Below, in pieces: positions 16,904 to 26,968 of a stretch of 64,000 nt of DNA. The notes under the pieces are model-generated. The model searched no databases. It saw only the letters and a list, made by a program, of their open reading frames with translations, and was not told where the DNA came from. The position numbers and the translations under genes were made by a program. Every line of letters begins with the position of its first letter. The first letter of the stretch is position 1. Source of the DNA: Pleomorphomonas diazotrophica (GTDB taxonomy: Bacteria > Pseudomonadota > Alphaproteobacteria > Rhizobiales > Pleomorphomonadaceae); contig NZ_PJNW01000009.1 in NCBI RefSeq assembly GCF_002844595.1, positions 1 through 64,000 on the forward strand, in the 5' to 3' direction.

Positions 16904-18103
16904 ATGGCGCGACGGGCCCATCCTGCGGCCGGCTTCCGGCGGGTTCTCCTCGCCGAGTTGCGGCAGATCGGCGCGCGGCCGGGACTGATGTTCATGCTTG
17001 CGCCGTTCCCGCTGCTGCTGTTCGTGCTGCTGGCGGCGGTGTTCCAGCTTGGCCTGCCGCGCAACCTGCCCATTGCGATTATCGATCAGGATCGCTCGAC
17101 CCTGTCGCGGCAGATGGTGCGCATTGTCGATGCGACGCCGGAAGTGGCTGTCGCCTTTGAGGAGGCGACTCTGAGCGAGGGACGGCAACGTCTTCTCTCG
17201 GGGGAAGCCTATGCCGTGGTGCTGATCCCGCCCCGCACCGAGCGTGACGTGCTGGCCGGCCGCCGGCCTGAAGTGGTGCTCTTCTACAACAACCAGTACA
17301 TGACGCCCGGCAGCCTCGTCGCCCGCTCGGTCGGCGGCGCCCTCGGCACGGTGGCGGCCGGCATCTCGGTCGAGGCGCGCGTCGCCCGCGGCGCCGACGT
17401 GGAAAGCGCCACTCAGGCGGTCAACCCCGTGCCGATCCGCCAGAGCGCCCTGTTCAACCCCAGCCTCGAATATGTCCAGTTCCTGCTGGCGGCGGTGATG
17501 CCGACGGTGCTTCAGATCTTCATCGGCGCCAGCGCCGCGCTGTCCTTCTCCCGCGACCGGCAGGGTATCGCCGGCCTCGGCAAGTCGCTCCGGCTCGGAG
17601 GAACCCTTGTGAGAACGGCGGTCGGCAAGCTGGCGCCGTATACGCTCGCCTATCTTCTGGTGCTCTGGGGCGCCGATGCACTGCTGTTCGGCCCGATGGG
17701 GGCTCGCTTCGGCGGCAGCCTGCCGTTTCACCTCGCCTACGGTGTCGTCTTCGTGCTGGCCTCTCAGATGCTCGGCGCCGCGGCGGCGCTTGTCGCTCGC
17801 GACACGGTGTCGGCGCTCGCCGCGGTCGGCGTCATCACCGGCCCGGCCTTCGGCTTCACCGGCCTTACCTTTCCGCGCCTCTCCATGAACGGCTTTTCGG
17901 ACGTCTGGGCCGATCTGCTGCCGGTGACGCATTACCTTGAACTGCGCACCGACAACATCCTGCGCGGTGCCCCGCTTGATATTTCCGTGCCGGCTTTCCT
18001 CTGGCTGGCGGCGCTGGCCCTCGTCTATGGCGGGGTGACGCTGCTGCTCCTTTGGCGCCATGGCCGGCCAAGCCAGGTCACGGCCACGGAGGCTGGCCAA
18101 TGA
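16904..18103 (+). CDS. ABC-2 type export permease (first)
   Basis: 399 residues. An N-terminal membrane helix (MLAPFPLLLFVLLAAVFQ) is followed by a periplasmic domain of about 150 residues starting NLPIAIIDQDRSTLSRQMVRIVDATP and by five or six C-terminal helices, the ABC2_membrane_3 (YhhJ/DrrB-like) topology. It should form a half channel with the next gene. No ATP-binding gene is in the cluster, which is unusual for this family. Confidence 0.85.
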   Translation: MARRAHPAAGFRRVLLAELRQIGARPGLMFMLAPFPLLLFVLLAAVFQLGLPRNLPIAIIDQDRSTLSRQMVRIVDATPEVAVAFEEATLSEGRQRLLSGEAYAVVLIPPRTERDVLAGRRPEVVLFYNNQYMTPGSLVARSVGGALGTVAAGISVEARVARGADVESATQAVNPVPIRQSALFNPSLEYVQFLLAAVMPTVLQIFIGASAALSFSRDRQGIAGLGKSLRLGGTLVRTAVGKLAPYTLAYLLVLWGADALLFGPMGARFGGSLPFHLAYGVVFVLASQMLGAAAALVARDTVSALAAVGVITGPAFGFTGLTFPRLSMNGFSDVWADLLPVTHYLELRTDNILRGAPLDISVPAFLWLAALALVYGGVTLLLLWRHGRPSQVTATEAGQ

Positions 18104-19218
18104 TCGCCGCCGTCTTCCGTGAGATCGTCGCGGCCCTCCTGGCCATCTGGACCGACAAGGGCGCCCGCTCGACAATGCTGGGCGCGACGCTGTTCTTCTC
18201 GGTGTTCTTTCCGCAGCCCTACCTAAACGAGGTGGTGCGCGACATGCCCTTGGCCATCGTCGATCAGGACGGCTCGACGCTGAGCCGCGAACTGATCCGC
18301 CGCATCGACGCCGCCGACGCGGTGGCCGTCGCCCGTTACGCGCCCGATATGTCCTCGGCCCGCTTGCTGTTTCTGAAGCGCGAAGTCCATGGCATCGTTA
18401 TCGTGCCGCCGCAGTTCGAGCGCGACCTGCTCGCCGGTCGTGCCGCGCCGATCGCCGCTTTTTCCGACGGCGGCTATTTCCTGCTGAACTCGGTGATGTC
18501 GTCGGCGCTGTCCAACGCGGCGCGTAGCCTCGGGGCCGAGGTGCAAGTCGGGCGGCTGACGGCGTCCGGCGTCGACATGGCCCAGGCTCTCGCGGTCGTC
18601 GAGCCGTTGCGCGTTACCACCGTGCCTCTGTTCAACCCGACCGGTGGCTATGCGAGTTTCGTCCTGCCGGCCGTCTTCGTGCTGATCCTGCAGCAGACGC
18701 TGTTGATGGGCATCGGCAACCTCAAGGCCGGCCGTCGCTCGGCCGGCGGGCTGTCGACCTTTGCCGACGCTCTTGTCTATGTCGGGCTCTACAGCCTGTG
18801 GGCCGGCGTCGTGCTGGTCCTGCTTCCCTGGGTCTATCGCCTGCCGCGCATCGGCGACGTCGCCGTCATGTATGCGGTGGTCGTGCCCTTTCTTGCCGCC
18901 GTCACGGCGATGGGTATTGCCGTAGCCCGGCTCATTCCCACCAAGGAGGGCGTGATCTTCTTTCTGGTGGTCCTGGGCATGCCGCTGTTCTTCCTGTCTG
19001 GCGTCTCCTGGCCCGCTGAGGCGATGCCATGGCTGCTGCATGCCCTGGCCTTTGCCATCCCCTCGACCACGGCGGTGCCGGCCCTGGTGCGCGTCAACCA
19101 GATGGGCGCCGATCTCCAGTCGGTCGAAGCGACGATCCTGACCCAGCTTGCCCTTTGCCTAGCCTACACGACTCTCGCCGTAACGGTGGACTGGGTGAAG
19201 AGGAAACCTTCAGCCTGA
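18100..19218 (+). CDS. ABC-2 type export permease (second)
   Basis: 372 residues from ATG 18100, which overlaps the stop of the first permease (ATGA). The topology repeats that of its neighbour: N-terminal helix, periplasmic domain with LAIVDQDGSTLSRELIRRIDAADAVAV, then a C-terminal membrane block. The IxDQDxSTLSR motif is shared by both proteins, pointing to gene duplication and heterodimer formation. An ATPase must come from elsewhere, or the genes work in another way. Confidence 0.85.
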   Translation: MIAAVFREIVAALLAIWTDKGARSTMLGATLFFSVFFPQPYLNEVVRDMPLAIVDQDGSTLSRELIRRIDAADAVAVARYAPDMSSARLLFLKREVHGIVIVPPQFERDLLAGRAAPIAAFSDGGYFLLNSVMSSALSNAARSLGAEVQVGRLTASGVDMAQALAVVEPLRVTTVPLFNPTGGYASFVLPAVFVLILQQTLLMGIGNLKAGRRSAGGLSTFADALVYVGLYSLWAGVVLVLLPWVYRLPRIGDVAVMYAVVVPFLAAVTAMGIAVARLIPTKEGVIFFLVVLGMPLFFLSGVSWPAEAMPWLLHALAFAIPSTTAVPALVRVNQMGADLQSVEATILTQLALCLAYTTLAVTVDWVKRKPSA

Positions 19219-19281
19219 CGCCGCTTGCGTGCCGGGGCCGTTTCGGACCACACTCGGAAAAACACTGAGGAGAGGTGCGAT

Positions 19282-21060
19282 ATGGCAGTGGCGGGTCTCG
19301 GGTCGACGATCGGCCCGGTGGTGGTGCTCCTCTCGGCCGGCGTCCTGGCGGTGCCGCTGTTCCGCCGCCTCGGCCTTGGCTCGGTGCTGGGTTATTTCGC
19401 GGCCGGCGCCCTGGTCGGTCCCTCGGCCTTCGGCCTGTTCTCCGATCCTGCCGCCATGCTGCACGTGTCCGAGCTCGGCGTCGTCATGTTCTTGTTCCTG
19501 ATCGGTCTGGAACTGAGGCCCCAGAAGCTCTGGGCGATGCGCACCCAGATATTCGGCCTCGGCCTTGCCCAGGTGGCCGTCTGCATCGGCTTGCTGACCG
19601 CGGTCGCCATCCTCCTGTTTGGCCTCCCGCCGATTCCCGCCTTCATCGCCGGCGCCGGCTTTGTGCTGTCGTCGACCGCCGTGATCATGTCCATGCTTCA
19701 GGAGCGGGGCGAACTCGCCGGTCCCGATGGGCAGAAGGCAGTGTCGATCCTGTTGTTCGAGGACTTGTCGATCGTGCCGCTTCTCGCCCTCGTGGCGTGG
19801 CTGTCGCCGATCAGCCACGGCGACAGTGGATGGATCGGCATCGGCCTTGGCGTTGCGGCGGTGGCGGCGCTGCTCCTGGCCGGCCGCTTCCTGATCGATC
19901 CCTTCTTCGGCCTGCTGGCCCGCGCCCGCGCCCGCGAGGTGCTGACGGCCGGCGCTTTGCTGGTCGTTCTCGGCGCGGCCTTGCTGATGGAACGGGTCGG
20001 CCTCTCGATGGCCATGGGCACCTTCCTAGCCGGTGTCATGCTGTCGGGATCGAGCTATCGTCATCAGGTCGAGGCCGACGTCGAACCCTTCAAGGGCCTG
20101 TTGATGGGCCTGTTCTTCCTCGCCGTCGGCATGTCGCTCGATGTCCGCGTCGTCGTCGAGCGCTGGCCGCTGCTCATCGGCCTGCTCCTCGCCTTCGTCG
20201 TCGTGAAGGCGATCGGCATCTACGCAGTGGCGCGCCTTTTCCGCTCAAACCATCGCTCCGCCTTCCGCCGGGCGCTGATGTTTGCCCAGGGCGGCGAGTT
20301 CGCCTTCGTACTCTACACGGCGGCGGCGAGCGGTGGCGTCATTGCGCCCGAAGACGCCGCCCTGTTCTCGACGGTGATCATCCTGTCCATGGCCTTGACG
20401 CCGCTGGTGCTCGTGGTCGCCGGTCACTTCCGCCGTGAGGAGGAGAAGTCGCTCGACGGCGTCGAGGAGGCGCGCGATCTGCGCGGCAGGGTGCTGCTGA
20501 TCGGCTTTGGCCGGTTCGGCCAGATCGCCGCGCAGCTGCTGCTGTCGCGCGGCGTCGACGTCTCGATGATCGAAAGTGACCCCGACCGCATCCGTGAGGC
20601 GGGCCGGTTCGGTTTCCGTGTCTTCTATGGCGACGGCACCCGGCTCGATGCGCTGGAGCATTCCGGCGCCGCCGAGGCGGAGGTGATCATGGTCTGCGTC
20701 GACGACCGCAAGGCGGCCAACCGCATCGTCGAGCTGGTCAAGGCGAACTTCCCGCTGGCCCGGCTGCTGGTGCGGGCCTACGACCGCGTCCACTCGATCG
20801 AGCTGATCCGCGCCGGCGTCGATGTGGAGGTGCGCGAGACCTTTGACGCCGCGCTGCGCATGGGCGCCGAGGGACTGCGGGCCCTTGGCTGCAGCGAGGA
20901 GCGGATGACCGAGGCACTCACCACCATCCGCCGGCTAGACGCCGAGCGGCTGCTGGCGCAAGTGCAGGGCGGCGTGATGGCCGGCCGCGAGAACCTGACG
21001 ACGCGGCCGGTGCCGGAGCCCCTTACGGCGCCCCGGAAACTTGCGACCGAAGAGGCCTGA
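19282..21060 (+). CDS. Kef-type monovalent cation:proton antiporter (CPA2) with RCK domain
   Basis: Start ATG 19282 with GAGGAGAGG upstream; 592 residues. Residues 1-390 form about 12 membrane helices, including GYFAAGALVGPSAFGLF and LSSTAVIMSMLQERGE of the exchanger fold. A Rossmann RCK/TrkA-N domain begins near residue 400 (LRGRVLLIGFGRFGQIAAQLLLSRG). This is the KefB/KefC/YbaL type: potassium efflux coupled to proton entry, gated by nucleotide or glutathione adducts. No KefF/KefG-like quinone reductase subunit is adjacent. Its stop lies two bases from the thiM stop, convergent with no room for a terminator. Confidence 0.88.
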   Translation: MAVAGLGSTIGPVVVLLSAGVLAVPLFRRLGLGSVLGYFAAGALVGPSAFGLFSDPAAMLHVSELGVVMFLFLIGLELRPQKLWAMRTQIFGLGLAQVAVCIGLLTAVAILLFGLPPIPAFIAGAGFVLSSTAVIMSMLQERGELAGPDGQKAVSILLFEDLSIVPLLALVAWLSPISHGDSGWIGIGLGVAAVAALLLAGRFLIDPFFGLLARARAREVLTAGALLVVLGAALLMERVGLSMAMGTFLAGVMLSGSSYRHQVEADVEPFKGLLMGLFFLAVGMSLDVRVVVERWPLLIGLLLAFVVVKAIGIYAVARLFRSNHRSAFRRALMFAQGGEFAFVLYTAAASGGVIAPEDAALFSTVIILSMALTPLVLVVAGHFRREEEKSLDGVEEARDLRGRVLLIGFGRFGQIAAQLLLSRGVDVSMIESDPDRIREAGRFGFRVFYGDGTRLDALEHSGAAEAEVIMVCVDDRKAANRIVELVKANFPLARLLVRAYDRVHSIELIRAGVDVEVRETFDAALRMGAEGLRALGCSEERMTEALTTIRRLDAERLLAQVQGGVMAGRENLTTRPVPEPLTAPRKLATEEA

Positions 21061-21062
21061 TC

Positions 21063-21869
21063 TCAGATGGAGCGTATCGCCGCGTTGGTCTTGAGGCCTT
21101 CAAGATCCAGCGCGTAGAGTGCGTCGCAGAGCTCCTGCGGCAGGAAGCCTGGACCCTTCACCCGCTTGCCGGCAATGGCGCCGGCCGCCGCGTAGACGGC
21201 GAGCGCCGCCACCGTGCCTTCGAAGGCCGGTGCGACGGCGACGAAGGCGCCGACGAGACCGGTCAGGGAGCAGCCGAGCGCCGTCGAGAGTGGCATCAGC
21301 TCATGGCCGCCTTCGATGGCGACCGTACGGGTCCCGTCGGTGACGTAGTCGACCTCGCCGGTCACCGCAACCACCGCGCCGCTCGATTTGGCGAGCGCGA
21401 CGGCGCTGTCGAGAGCGGCGTTGGAACTTGCCGAGCTGTCGACGCCCTTCGAGGCGAGGCCCGCAACACCGGAAAGCGCCATGATCTCCGAGGCGTTGCC
21501 ACGGATCACCGTCGGCCCCATGGCGACGAGGTCTGCGGCCGCCGTGTTGCGAAGACGGGTCGCGCCGACAGCGACGGGGTCGAACACGATGGGCTTGCCG
21601 GCCGCCTTGTAGACGGCAGCCGCCAGCTTCATGCCGGCGATCCAGTCGGACGACAGCGTGCCGATGTTCAGCGTCAGGGCGCGGGCGATACGGCCGAAAT
21701 CCTCGACCTCGTCCATGGAATGCACCATCGCCGGCGAGGCGCCGGCGGCGAGCAGCACGTTGGCGGCGATGGTCATCGCCACGAAATTGGTGATGTTGTG
21801 CACCAGTGGACGTTCGGTGCGCACCTTCTCATGAAGGGCGTGAACGTCGGCAAGCGTCAGGGTGGTCAT
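21063..21869 (-). CDS. thiM: Hydroxyethylthiazole kinase
   Basis: 268 residues from ATG 21869 with AAGGAG upstream. VRTERPLVHNITNFVAMTIAANVLLA (first part of the substrate site), PIVFDPVAVGATRLR, VIRGNASEIMAL and the C-terminal GCSLTGLVGAFVAV anion hole are those of ThiM. It phosphorylates 4-methyl-5-hydroxyethylthiazole with ATP in thiamine salvage. The gene stands alone, without thiE or thiD, and is controlled by the TPP riboswitch at 21939-22030. Confidence 0.94.
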   Translation of the reverse strand: MTTLTLADVHALHEKVRTERPLVHNITNFVAMTIAANVLLAAGASPAMVHSMDEVEDFGRIARALTLNIGTLSSDWIAGMKLAAAVYKAAGKPIVFDPVAVGATRLRNTAAADLVAMGPTVIRGNASEIMALSGVAGLASKGVDSSASSNAALDSAVALAKSSGAVVAVTGEVDYVTDGTRTVAIEGGHELMPLSTALGCSLTGLVGAFVAVAPAFEGTVAALAVYAAAGAIAGKRVKGPGFLPQELCDALYALDLEGLKTNAAIRSI

Positions 21870-21938
21870 CGCGGGCTCCTTGCGCGAAGATCGCCCGCGG
21901 ACAAGAAGACGTGTGGCTGCCGGACGGGCCGGGCCGCT

Positions 21939-22030
21939 CGCCTCAATCCCTCCGCCGGCATGATCCGGATCAGGTTCGTGGGGTTGGATCGCTCCTCTCA
22001 GTCCGGCATGCCGGACACCCCCTTGAGACG
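21939..22030 (-). ncRNA. TPP riboswitch (thi-box) upstream of thiM
   Basis: On the minus strand the leader contains GGGGTG, CTGAGA, then CCAACCCCACGAACCTGATC and ATGCCGGCGGAGGGA, the conserved blocks of the THI element. The ends pair (TCTCAAG with ATTGAGG) to form stem P1. It lies 70 bases upstream of the thiM start, so TPP binding should reduce thiM expression. Confidence 0.93.
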
Positions 22031-22095
22031 GCGTGAGCATAGGCGGGGGAGGGGGGAAGCGCAAGAATGTCGCCCGGGATCACTTCCGGACAAAC

Positions 22096-23295
22096 CTAAA
22101 TCCTGATGATGTCGACCGCTTCCCCGATTTCCGCCGCTGGCGCGAACTCGCGTCGCACGATCAGCGCATTGGCGGCGGCGATCATCGACAACAGCGCGGA
22201 GTCCTGGTTGGCAACGGGGGTGACGATGAGCCGGCCGGCCTCGACCGAGAGACGGGCGCGCAGGAAATCGCGGCGCATGTCGTTGGCGCGGAGCGGGGCC
22301 GTGACGATGGCGGTTTCGGCCACCGGCAGCACATCGTCGCGGCCGAGCATCGCCCTGACGAGAGGCGCCAGAAACAGCAGGCCGGTGACCAGCGTCGACA
22401 CCGGGTTGCCGGGCAGGCCGAGAGCATGGACGCGACCGAGACGCCCGTGCATCAGCGGCTTGCCGGGACGCATGGCGATTTTCCAGAAACCGGGTTCCAT
22501 CCCCTCGGCGGCGAAGGCCGGGCGGGTGTGGTCGTGATCGCCGACCGAGACGCCGCCCATCACCACGACGACGTTGGCGCCGCCGGTCATCGCCGAGCGG
22601 ATTCGGTCCCGGAGCGCCGAAAGATCGTCGGGCGCAATGCCCATGTCGATCGCCTCGCCGCCGGCATCGTCGACCAGCCTTGCGAGCGCCACCGTCGACG
22701 ATGCGACAATCTGATGGGACAGGGCATTCGTGCCCGGCTTCACCAGCTCGTCGCCCGAGGCGATCAGCGCCACGCGCGGCCGCCGCCGCACCGGCAGGCG
22801 GGCATGGTTCATGGCGGCGGCGAGCCCCAGCGCACCGAAGCCGAGCCGCGTACCGGCGAAAAGCCCGGTCTCGCCCTCGATGAAGTCGGCGCCGCGCTTG
22901 CGAATATAGGCGCCGGAGGGGGCGCGCGTCGCGAAGCGGACCCGGTCGTCCTCTCGTTCGGCGTCTTCCTGGAGGGCGACCCGGTCGGCGCCTTCGGGCA
23001 CCGGCGCGCCGGTGAAGATGCGCACTGCCTCGCCGGAGGCGAGCGATCGGCCGAAAGCATGGCCGGCGGCGGCTTCGCCAACGACGCTATACCAGCCGTC
23101 CGAAGCGACATCCTTGCCGAGGGCGTAGCCATCCATGGTCGAAACGTCGACCGGTGGTTGGGTGCGCAAGGCGGCGAGATCGGCGGCCAGCGTCCGCCCG
23201 CCGGCCTCGGCAAGCTCTACCCATTCCGTTTCCGTGGCGGTGACGCCGGCCAGCAGCGCCGCCTGGGCTTCGTCAACGGGCATCAGCGCCATCAT
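22096..23295 (-). CDS. moeA: Molybdopterin molybdenumtransferase
   Basis: 399 residues (the second ATG at 23292 is equally possible behind GGAG). MoeA blocks: [49 protein letters not shown], and [16 protein letters not shown] followed by [10 protein letters not shown]. It inserts molybdate into adenylated molybdopterin to make Moco. It is the last gene of the dihydroorotase-moaC-moeA run, 12 bases after moaC. Confidence 0.95.
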   Translation of the reverse strand: MMALMPVDEAQAALLAGVTATETEWVELAEAGGRTLAADLAALRTQPPVDVSTMDGYALGKDVASDGWYSVVGEAAAGHAFGRSLASGEAVRIFTGAPVPEGADRVALQEDAEREDDRVRFATRAPSGAYIRKRGADFIEGETGLFAGTRLGFGALGLAAAMNHARLPVRRRPRVALIASGDELVKPGTNALSHQIVASSTVALARLVDDAGGEAIDMGIAPDDLSALRDRIRSAMTGGANVVVVMGGVSVGDHDHTRPAFAAEGMEPGFWKIAMRPGKPLMHGRLGRVHALGLPGNPVSTLVTGLLFLAPLVRAMLGRDDVLPVAETAIVTAPLRANDMRRDFLRARLSVEAGRLIVTPVANQDSALLSMIAAANALIVRREFAPAAEIGEAVDIIRI

Positions 23296-23307
23296 GCTTC
23301 TCCGGTC

Positions 23308-23790
23308 CTACTTGTCCGCAAGCCAGCGGCCCGATTTGCCGCCATCCTTCTCGATAAGGCGGATGGCTTCGATGCGCACGCCCTTCTCGACGGCTTTCAC
23401 CATGTCATAGACGGTGAGGCAGGCGACGGACACGGCTGTCAACGCTTCCATCTCGACGCCGGTGTTGCCGGTGCAGCGGACGATGGCGGTGATCTCGAGG
23501 CCGGGCAGGGTCGGGTCTGGCGAGATGTCGATGGCCGCCTTGCTGATCGGCAGCGGGTGGCAGAGCGGGATCAGCTCCGACGTCTTCTTGGCGGCCATGA
23601 TGCCGGCGAGGCGGGCGGTGGCGATGACGTCGCCCTTCGGCGCCCGGCCATCGACGATCAGCGCCAGCGTTTCGGCCTTCATCACCACCTTGCCGCCGGC
23701 GATGGCGGTACGGGCAGTGATCGCCTTGTCGCTGACGTCGACCATGTGGGCGGCGCCCTTCTCGTCGAGGTGGCTGAGAGACTGGGTCAT
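23308..23790 (-). CDS. moaC: Cyclic pyranopterin monophosphate synthase
   Basis: 160 residues from ATG 23790, one base after the dihydroorotase stop. The family motifs are [28 protein letters not shown] with catalytic residues, and [24 protein letters not shown]. The enzyme converts the MoaA product into cPMP, step one of molybdopterin synthesis. Close spacing to moeA indicates one transcript; moaA is not in the window. Confidence 0.95.
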   Translation of the reverse strand: MTQSLSHLDEKGAAHMVDVSDKAITARTAIAGGKVVMKAETLALIVDGRAPKGDVIATARLAGIMAAKKTSELIPLCHPLPISKAAIDISPDPTLPGLEITAIVRCTGNTGVEMEALTAVSVACLTVYDMVKAVEKGVRIEAIRLIEKDGGKSGRWLADK

Positions 23791-23791
23791 G

Positions 23792-25123
23792 TCAGGCTCC
23801 CCGCGGCAGCGCTTCAACGAAGCGCACCGGCTCGCCGGTTGACGGCGTCACGAGGTCGCCCTCCCACATCACCCTCCGGCCACGCACGACGGTGCCGACA
23901 GGCCAGCCGGTGACCTCGACGCCGTCATAAGGCGTCCAGCCGCAACGGGAGGCGATCCACTCGTTGCGAATGGTCTCACGTCGCTTCATGTCGACGATGG
24001 TGAAGTCGGCGTCGTAGCCGACGGCGATGCGGCCCTTTCGTGCCATGCCGAAAATGCGCGCCGGCCCGGCCGAGGTTAGGTCGACAAGGCGCTGCAGCGT
24101 CAGCCGGCCGGCGTTGACATGGTCGAGCATGATCGGCACCAGCGTCTGGACGCCGGTCATACCCGAGGGGCTGTCGGGGTAGGGCTTGGCCTTCTCCTCA
24201 AGGGTATGCGGCGCATGATCGGAACCGAGCACGTCGGCGATGCCTTGCGCCAGGCCCTGCCAGATCCGGTCGCGGTGGGCGGCCGAGCGGACGGGCGGGT
24301 TCATCTGCACGAGCGTTCCGAGCCGTTGATGGTCGGCCTCCGTCAGCGTCAGGTGATGCGGCGTGACTTCAACCGTGGCGACATCCTTGTGGTCTTTCAG
24401 GAAGTCCATCTCGTCGCCGGTGGAGATATGCAGCACGTGGATGCGGGCGCCCTTGTCGCGGGCGATGCGAACGAGGCGCTGGGTCGATTTCAGCGCCGCC
24501 TCAACGTCGCGCCATACGGGATGGCTCGACGGATCGCCGGCGATGCGCAGTGGTTTGCGCTCATTCAGCCGCATCTCGTCTTCCGAGTGGAAGGCGGCAC
24601 GGCGGCGCGTGGCACCGAGAATGGCGGCGACGCCCTCGTCGTCGGCGACCAGCAGATCGCCGGTCGAGGAGCCCATGAACACCTTGATGCCGGCCGCGCC
24701 GGGCAGCCGTTCGAGCTCGGGAATGTCGCGCACGTTGCCATGCGTGCCGCCCACCCAGAAGGCGAAATCGCAGTGCATGCGATGGGTGCCGGCTGCCACC
24801 TTGTCGGCAAGGCGCTCGGCGGATGTCGTCAGCGGATTGGTGTTGGGCATCTCGAAGACCGCGGTCACTCCGCCCATCACGGCGGCGCGGGAACCGGTTT
24901 CGAGGTCTTCCTTGTGTGTGGCGCCGGGTTCACGGAAGTGCACCTGGCTATCGACGACGCCGGGCAGGATGGTGAGGCCGGTGCAATCGATCGTCTCGCC
25001 GGCCGATGCCCGGGAGAGGCTGCCGATCTCCGCAATTCGGCCGTCGCGCAGGCCGACGTCGCGTTCGCCGATGCCGTCGTGGTTGACGACAGTTCCGTTT
25101 CTAAGGACGGTGTCGAAAGTCAT
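23792..25123 (-). CDS. pyrC: Dihydroorotase (class I, PyrC/AllB group)
   Basis: 443 residues. The zinc-binding start [11 protein letters not shown] (HxH), the loop [13 protein letters not shown] carrying the carbamylated Lys, and [13 protein letters not shown] with the catalytic Asp mark a cyclic amidohydrolase of the dihydroorotase/allantoinase group. Rhizobial genomes annotate this form as dihydroorotase (pyrimidine synthesis). No pyrB lies beside it, so allantoinase or hydantoinase activity cannot be fully excluded. It heads a tight run with moaC and moeA. Confidence 0.82.
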   Translation of the reverse strand: MTFDTVLRNGTVVNHDGIGERDVGLRDGRIAEIGSLSRASAGETIDCTGLTILPGVVDSQVHFREPGATHKEDLETGSRAAVMGGVTAVFEMPNTNPLTTSAERLADKVAAGTHRMHCDFAFWVGGTHGNVRDIPELERLPGAAGIKVFMGSSTGDLLVADDEGVAAILGATRRRAAFHSEDEMRLNERKPLRIAGDPSSHPVWRDVEAALKSTQRLVRIARDKGARIHVLHISTGDEMDFLKDHKDVATVEVTPHHLTLTEADHQRLGTLVQMNPPVRSAAHRDRIWQGLAQGIADVLGSDHAPHTLEEKAKPYPDSPSGMTGVQTLVPIMLDHVNAGRLTLQRLVDLTSAGPARIFGMARKGRIAVGYDADFTIVDMKRRETIRNEWIASRCGWTPYDGVEVTGWPVGTVVRGRRVMWEGDLVTPSTGEPVRFVEALPRGA

Positions 25124-25159
25124 GGAGGCGTGGTCCTGTGCGAGTGGCCTGCGGCCGGC

Positions 25160-25184
25160 GGAAAGACCTCTTATCGGTCTTTCC
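25160..25184. other. Hairpin upstream of pyrC
   Basis: GGAAAGACC (25160-25168) pairs with GGTCTTTCC (25176-25184) across 7 bases, 37 bases before the pyrC start and downstream of tpiA on the same strand. The stem is like the terminator at 1950-1980. It may end tpiA transcripts or act in the pyrC leader; no T run follows on the minus strand. Confidence 0.45.
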
Positions 25185-25200
25185 CCTTATTCGCTAGATG

Positions 25201-25339
25201 ACCCCTCTTCGCCTTCCTGGTAGGAAGACGGCGCCGCTCGCGCTCCGGCGAGACCGACCATCGATCCGGCACGCGGCCCCGAGAGGCCGGTCGTCTCGAC
25301 AAGCTCTCTTCCCATTCTCGGGAAGAGCTGGAGAGGGGT
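25201..25339. repeat. GC-rich palindromic intergenic element between tpiA and pyrC
   Basis: The segment is bounded by ACCCCTCT (25201-25208) and AGAGGGGT (25332-25339) and contains internal short stems such as CTTCC/GGAAG and GGCCCCGAGAGGCC. It holds no credible gene. It resembles in style the element at 10192-10352 but I see no long identity. The remainder of the 295-base gap (25340-25418) shows nothing recognisable. Confidence 0.35.
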
Positions 25340-25418
25340 GGCGGCCCGCCCTCCTGGCGGTACATGCAGTGTCAGCTCCGGCACGCCCTCGAAAGGCAGC
25401 GCGCCGGAGCCGATAGTA

Positions 25419-26162
<744 letters not shown>

Positions 26163-26321
26163 GCTCTCGTTCCTTCGATATGCGTTGCGTGGGCGTGGAT
26201 CATCCCGAACCGGGCCCGGCGTGACTCTCCTCGGAGCGGCCTGGAAGATGATCTTGTAGGCGAAAACCCGCAAGCGCATTTATATCCGGCGGGTGCAAAA
26301 CGCTAGCAAGGGCTATTGACT

Positions 26322-26816
26322 ATGAAGGCACTGGAGACGGTCGTTGAGCGTATCATTCTGGGAAGCCGCTGGATTCTCGTCGTCTTTCTCATCGGTCTTT
26401 CCGTGGCGCTTGCCGTCTACGGTCTGTCCTTCGGCGTCAAGCTCTGGAAGGTCATCGGCAGCGTCTTCGTCTATGACGACGCAGAGATGATTCTCGCCAT
26501 GCTTGGCCTCATCGATGCAGCGCTTGTCGCGAGCCTGCTCGTCATGGTGATGATCGCTTCCTACGAAAACTTCGTCGGTCGCTTCGATGATCACGACGCC
26601 GAACTTCATTGGCTCGGAAAACTCGACAGCGGCAGCCTGAAGATCAAGGTCGCCTCCTCGATCGTTGCCATCTCCTCCATCCATCTGCTGCAGGTCTTCC
26701 TGAACGCCAGCCAATACACGGACAACCAGATCATGTGGCAGGTGATCATGCACATCACCTTCGTGGTGTCGGCGCTGATGCTCGGCGTGCTCGACAAGAT
26801 CATGGCCAAGCATTGA
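26322..26816 (+). CDS. UPF0114 (YqhA) family membrane protein
   Basis: 164 residues from ATG 26322, with AAGGG at 26308-26312; a TTG at 26316 is in frame. Four hydrophobic segments are visible: WILVVFLIGLSVALAVYGL, ILAMLGLIDAALVASLLVMV, a weaker one near VASSIVAISSIHLLQVFL, and VIMHITFVVSALMLGVLDKI. The motif ASYENFVGRF is typical of the family. Function is unknown; the family is inner-membrane and widespread. Confidence 0.85.
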   Translation: MKALETVVERIILGSRWILVVFLIGLSVALAVYGLSFGVKLWKVIGSVFVYDDAEMILAMLGLIDAALVASLLVMVMIASYENFVGRFDDHDAELHWLGKLDSGSLKIKVASSIVAISSIHLLQVFLNASQYTDNQIMWQVIMHITFVVSALMLGVLDKIMAKH

Positions 26817-26968
26817 TCGAGGCCGGAATCCGGCGCTTTATCAGGCAAAACCGGCGCTTGCGGCACGGAGCCGGCGCCCCTATGATCCCGCGCGCCGAAG
26901 CGGTCCCTGCGAGACCGGTGGCGTGACTGGGATGGACGGGCGCGCGCGCCCCCGAGACGGACGACATA

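Noticed and set aside
15146-18175. A 1009-codon open frame on the minus strand
   Set aside because: Only the first 642 bases (15146-15787) encode a recognisable TetR protein; the rest is antisense to the HlyD and permease genes and rich in Arg, His and Gly, typical of GC-rich shadow frames.
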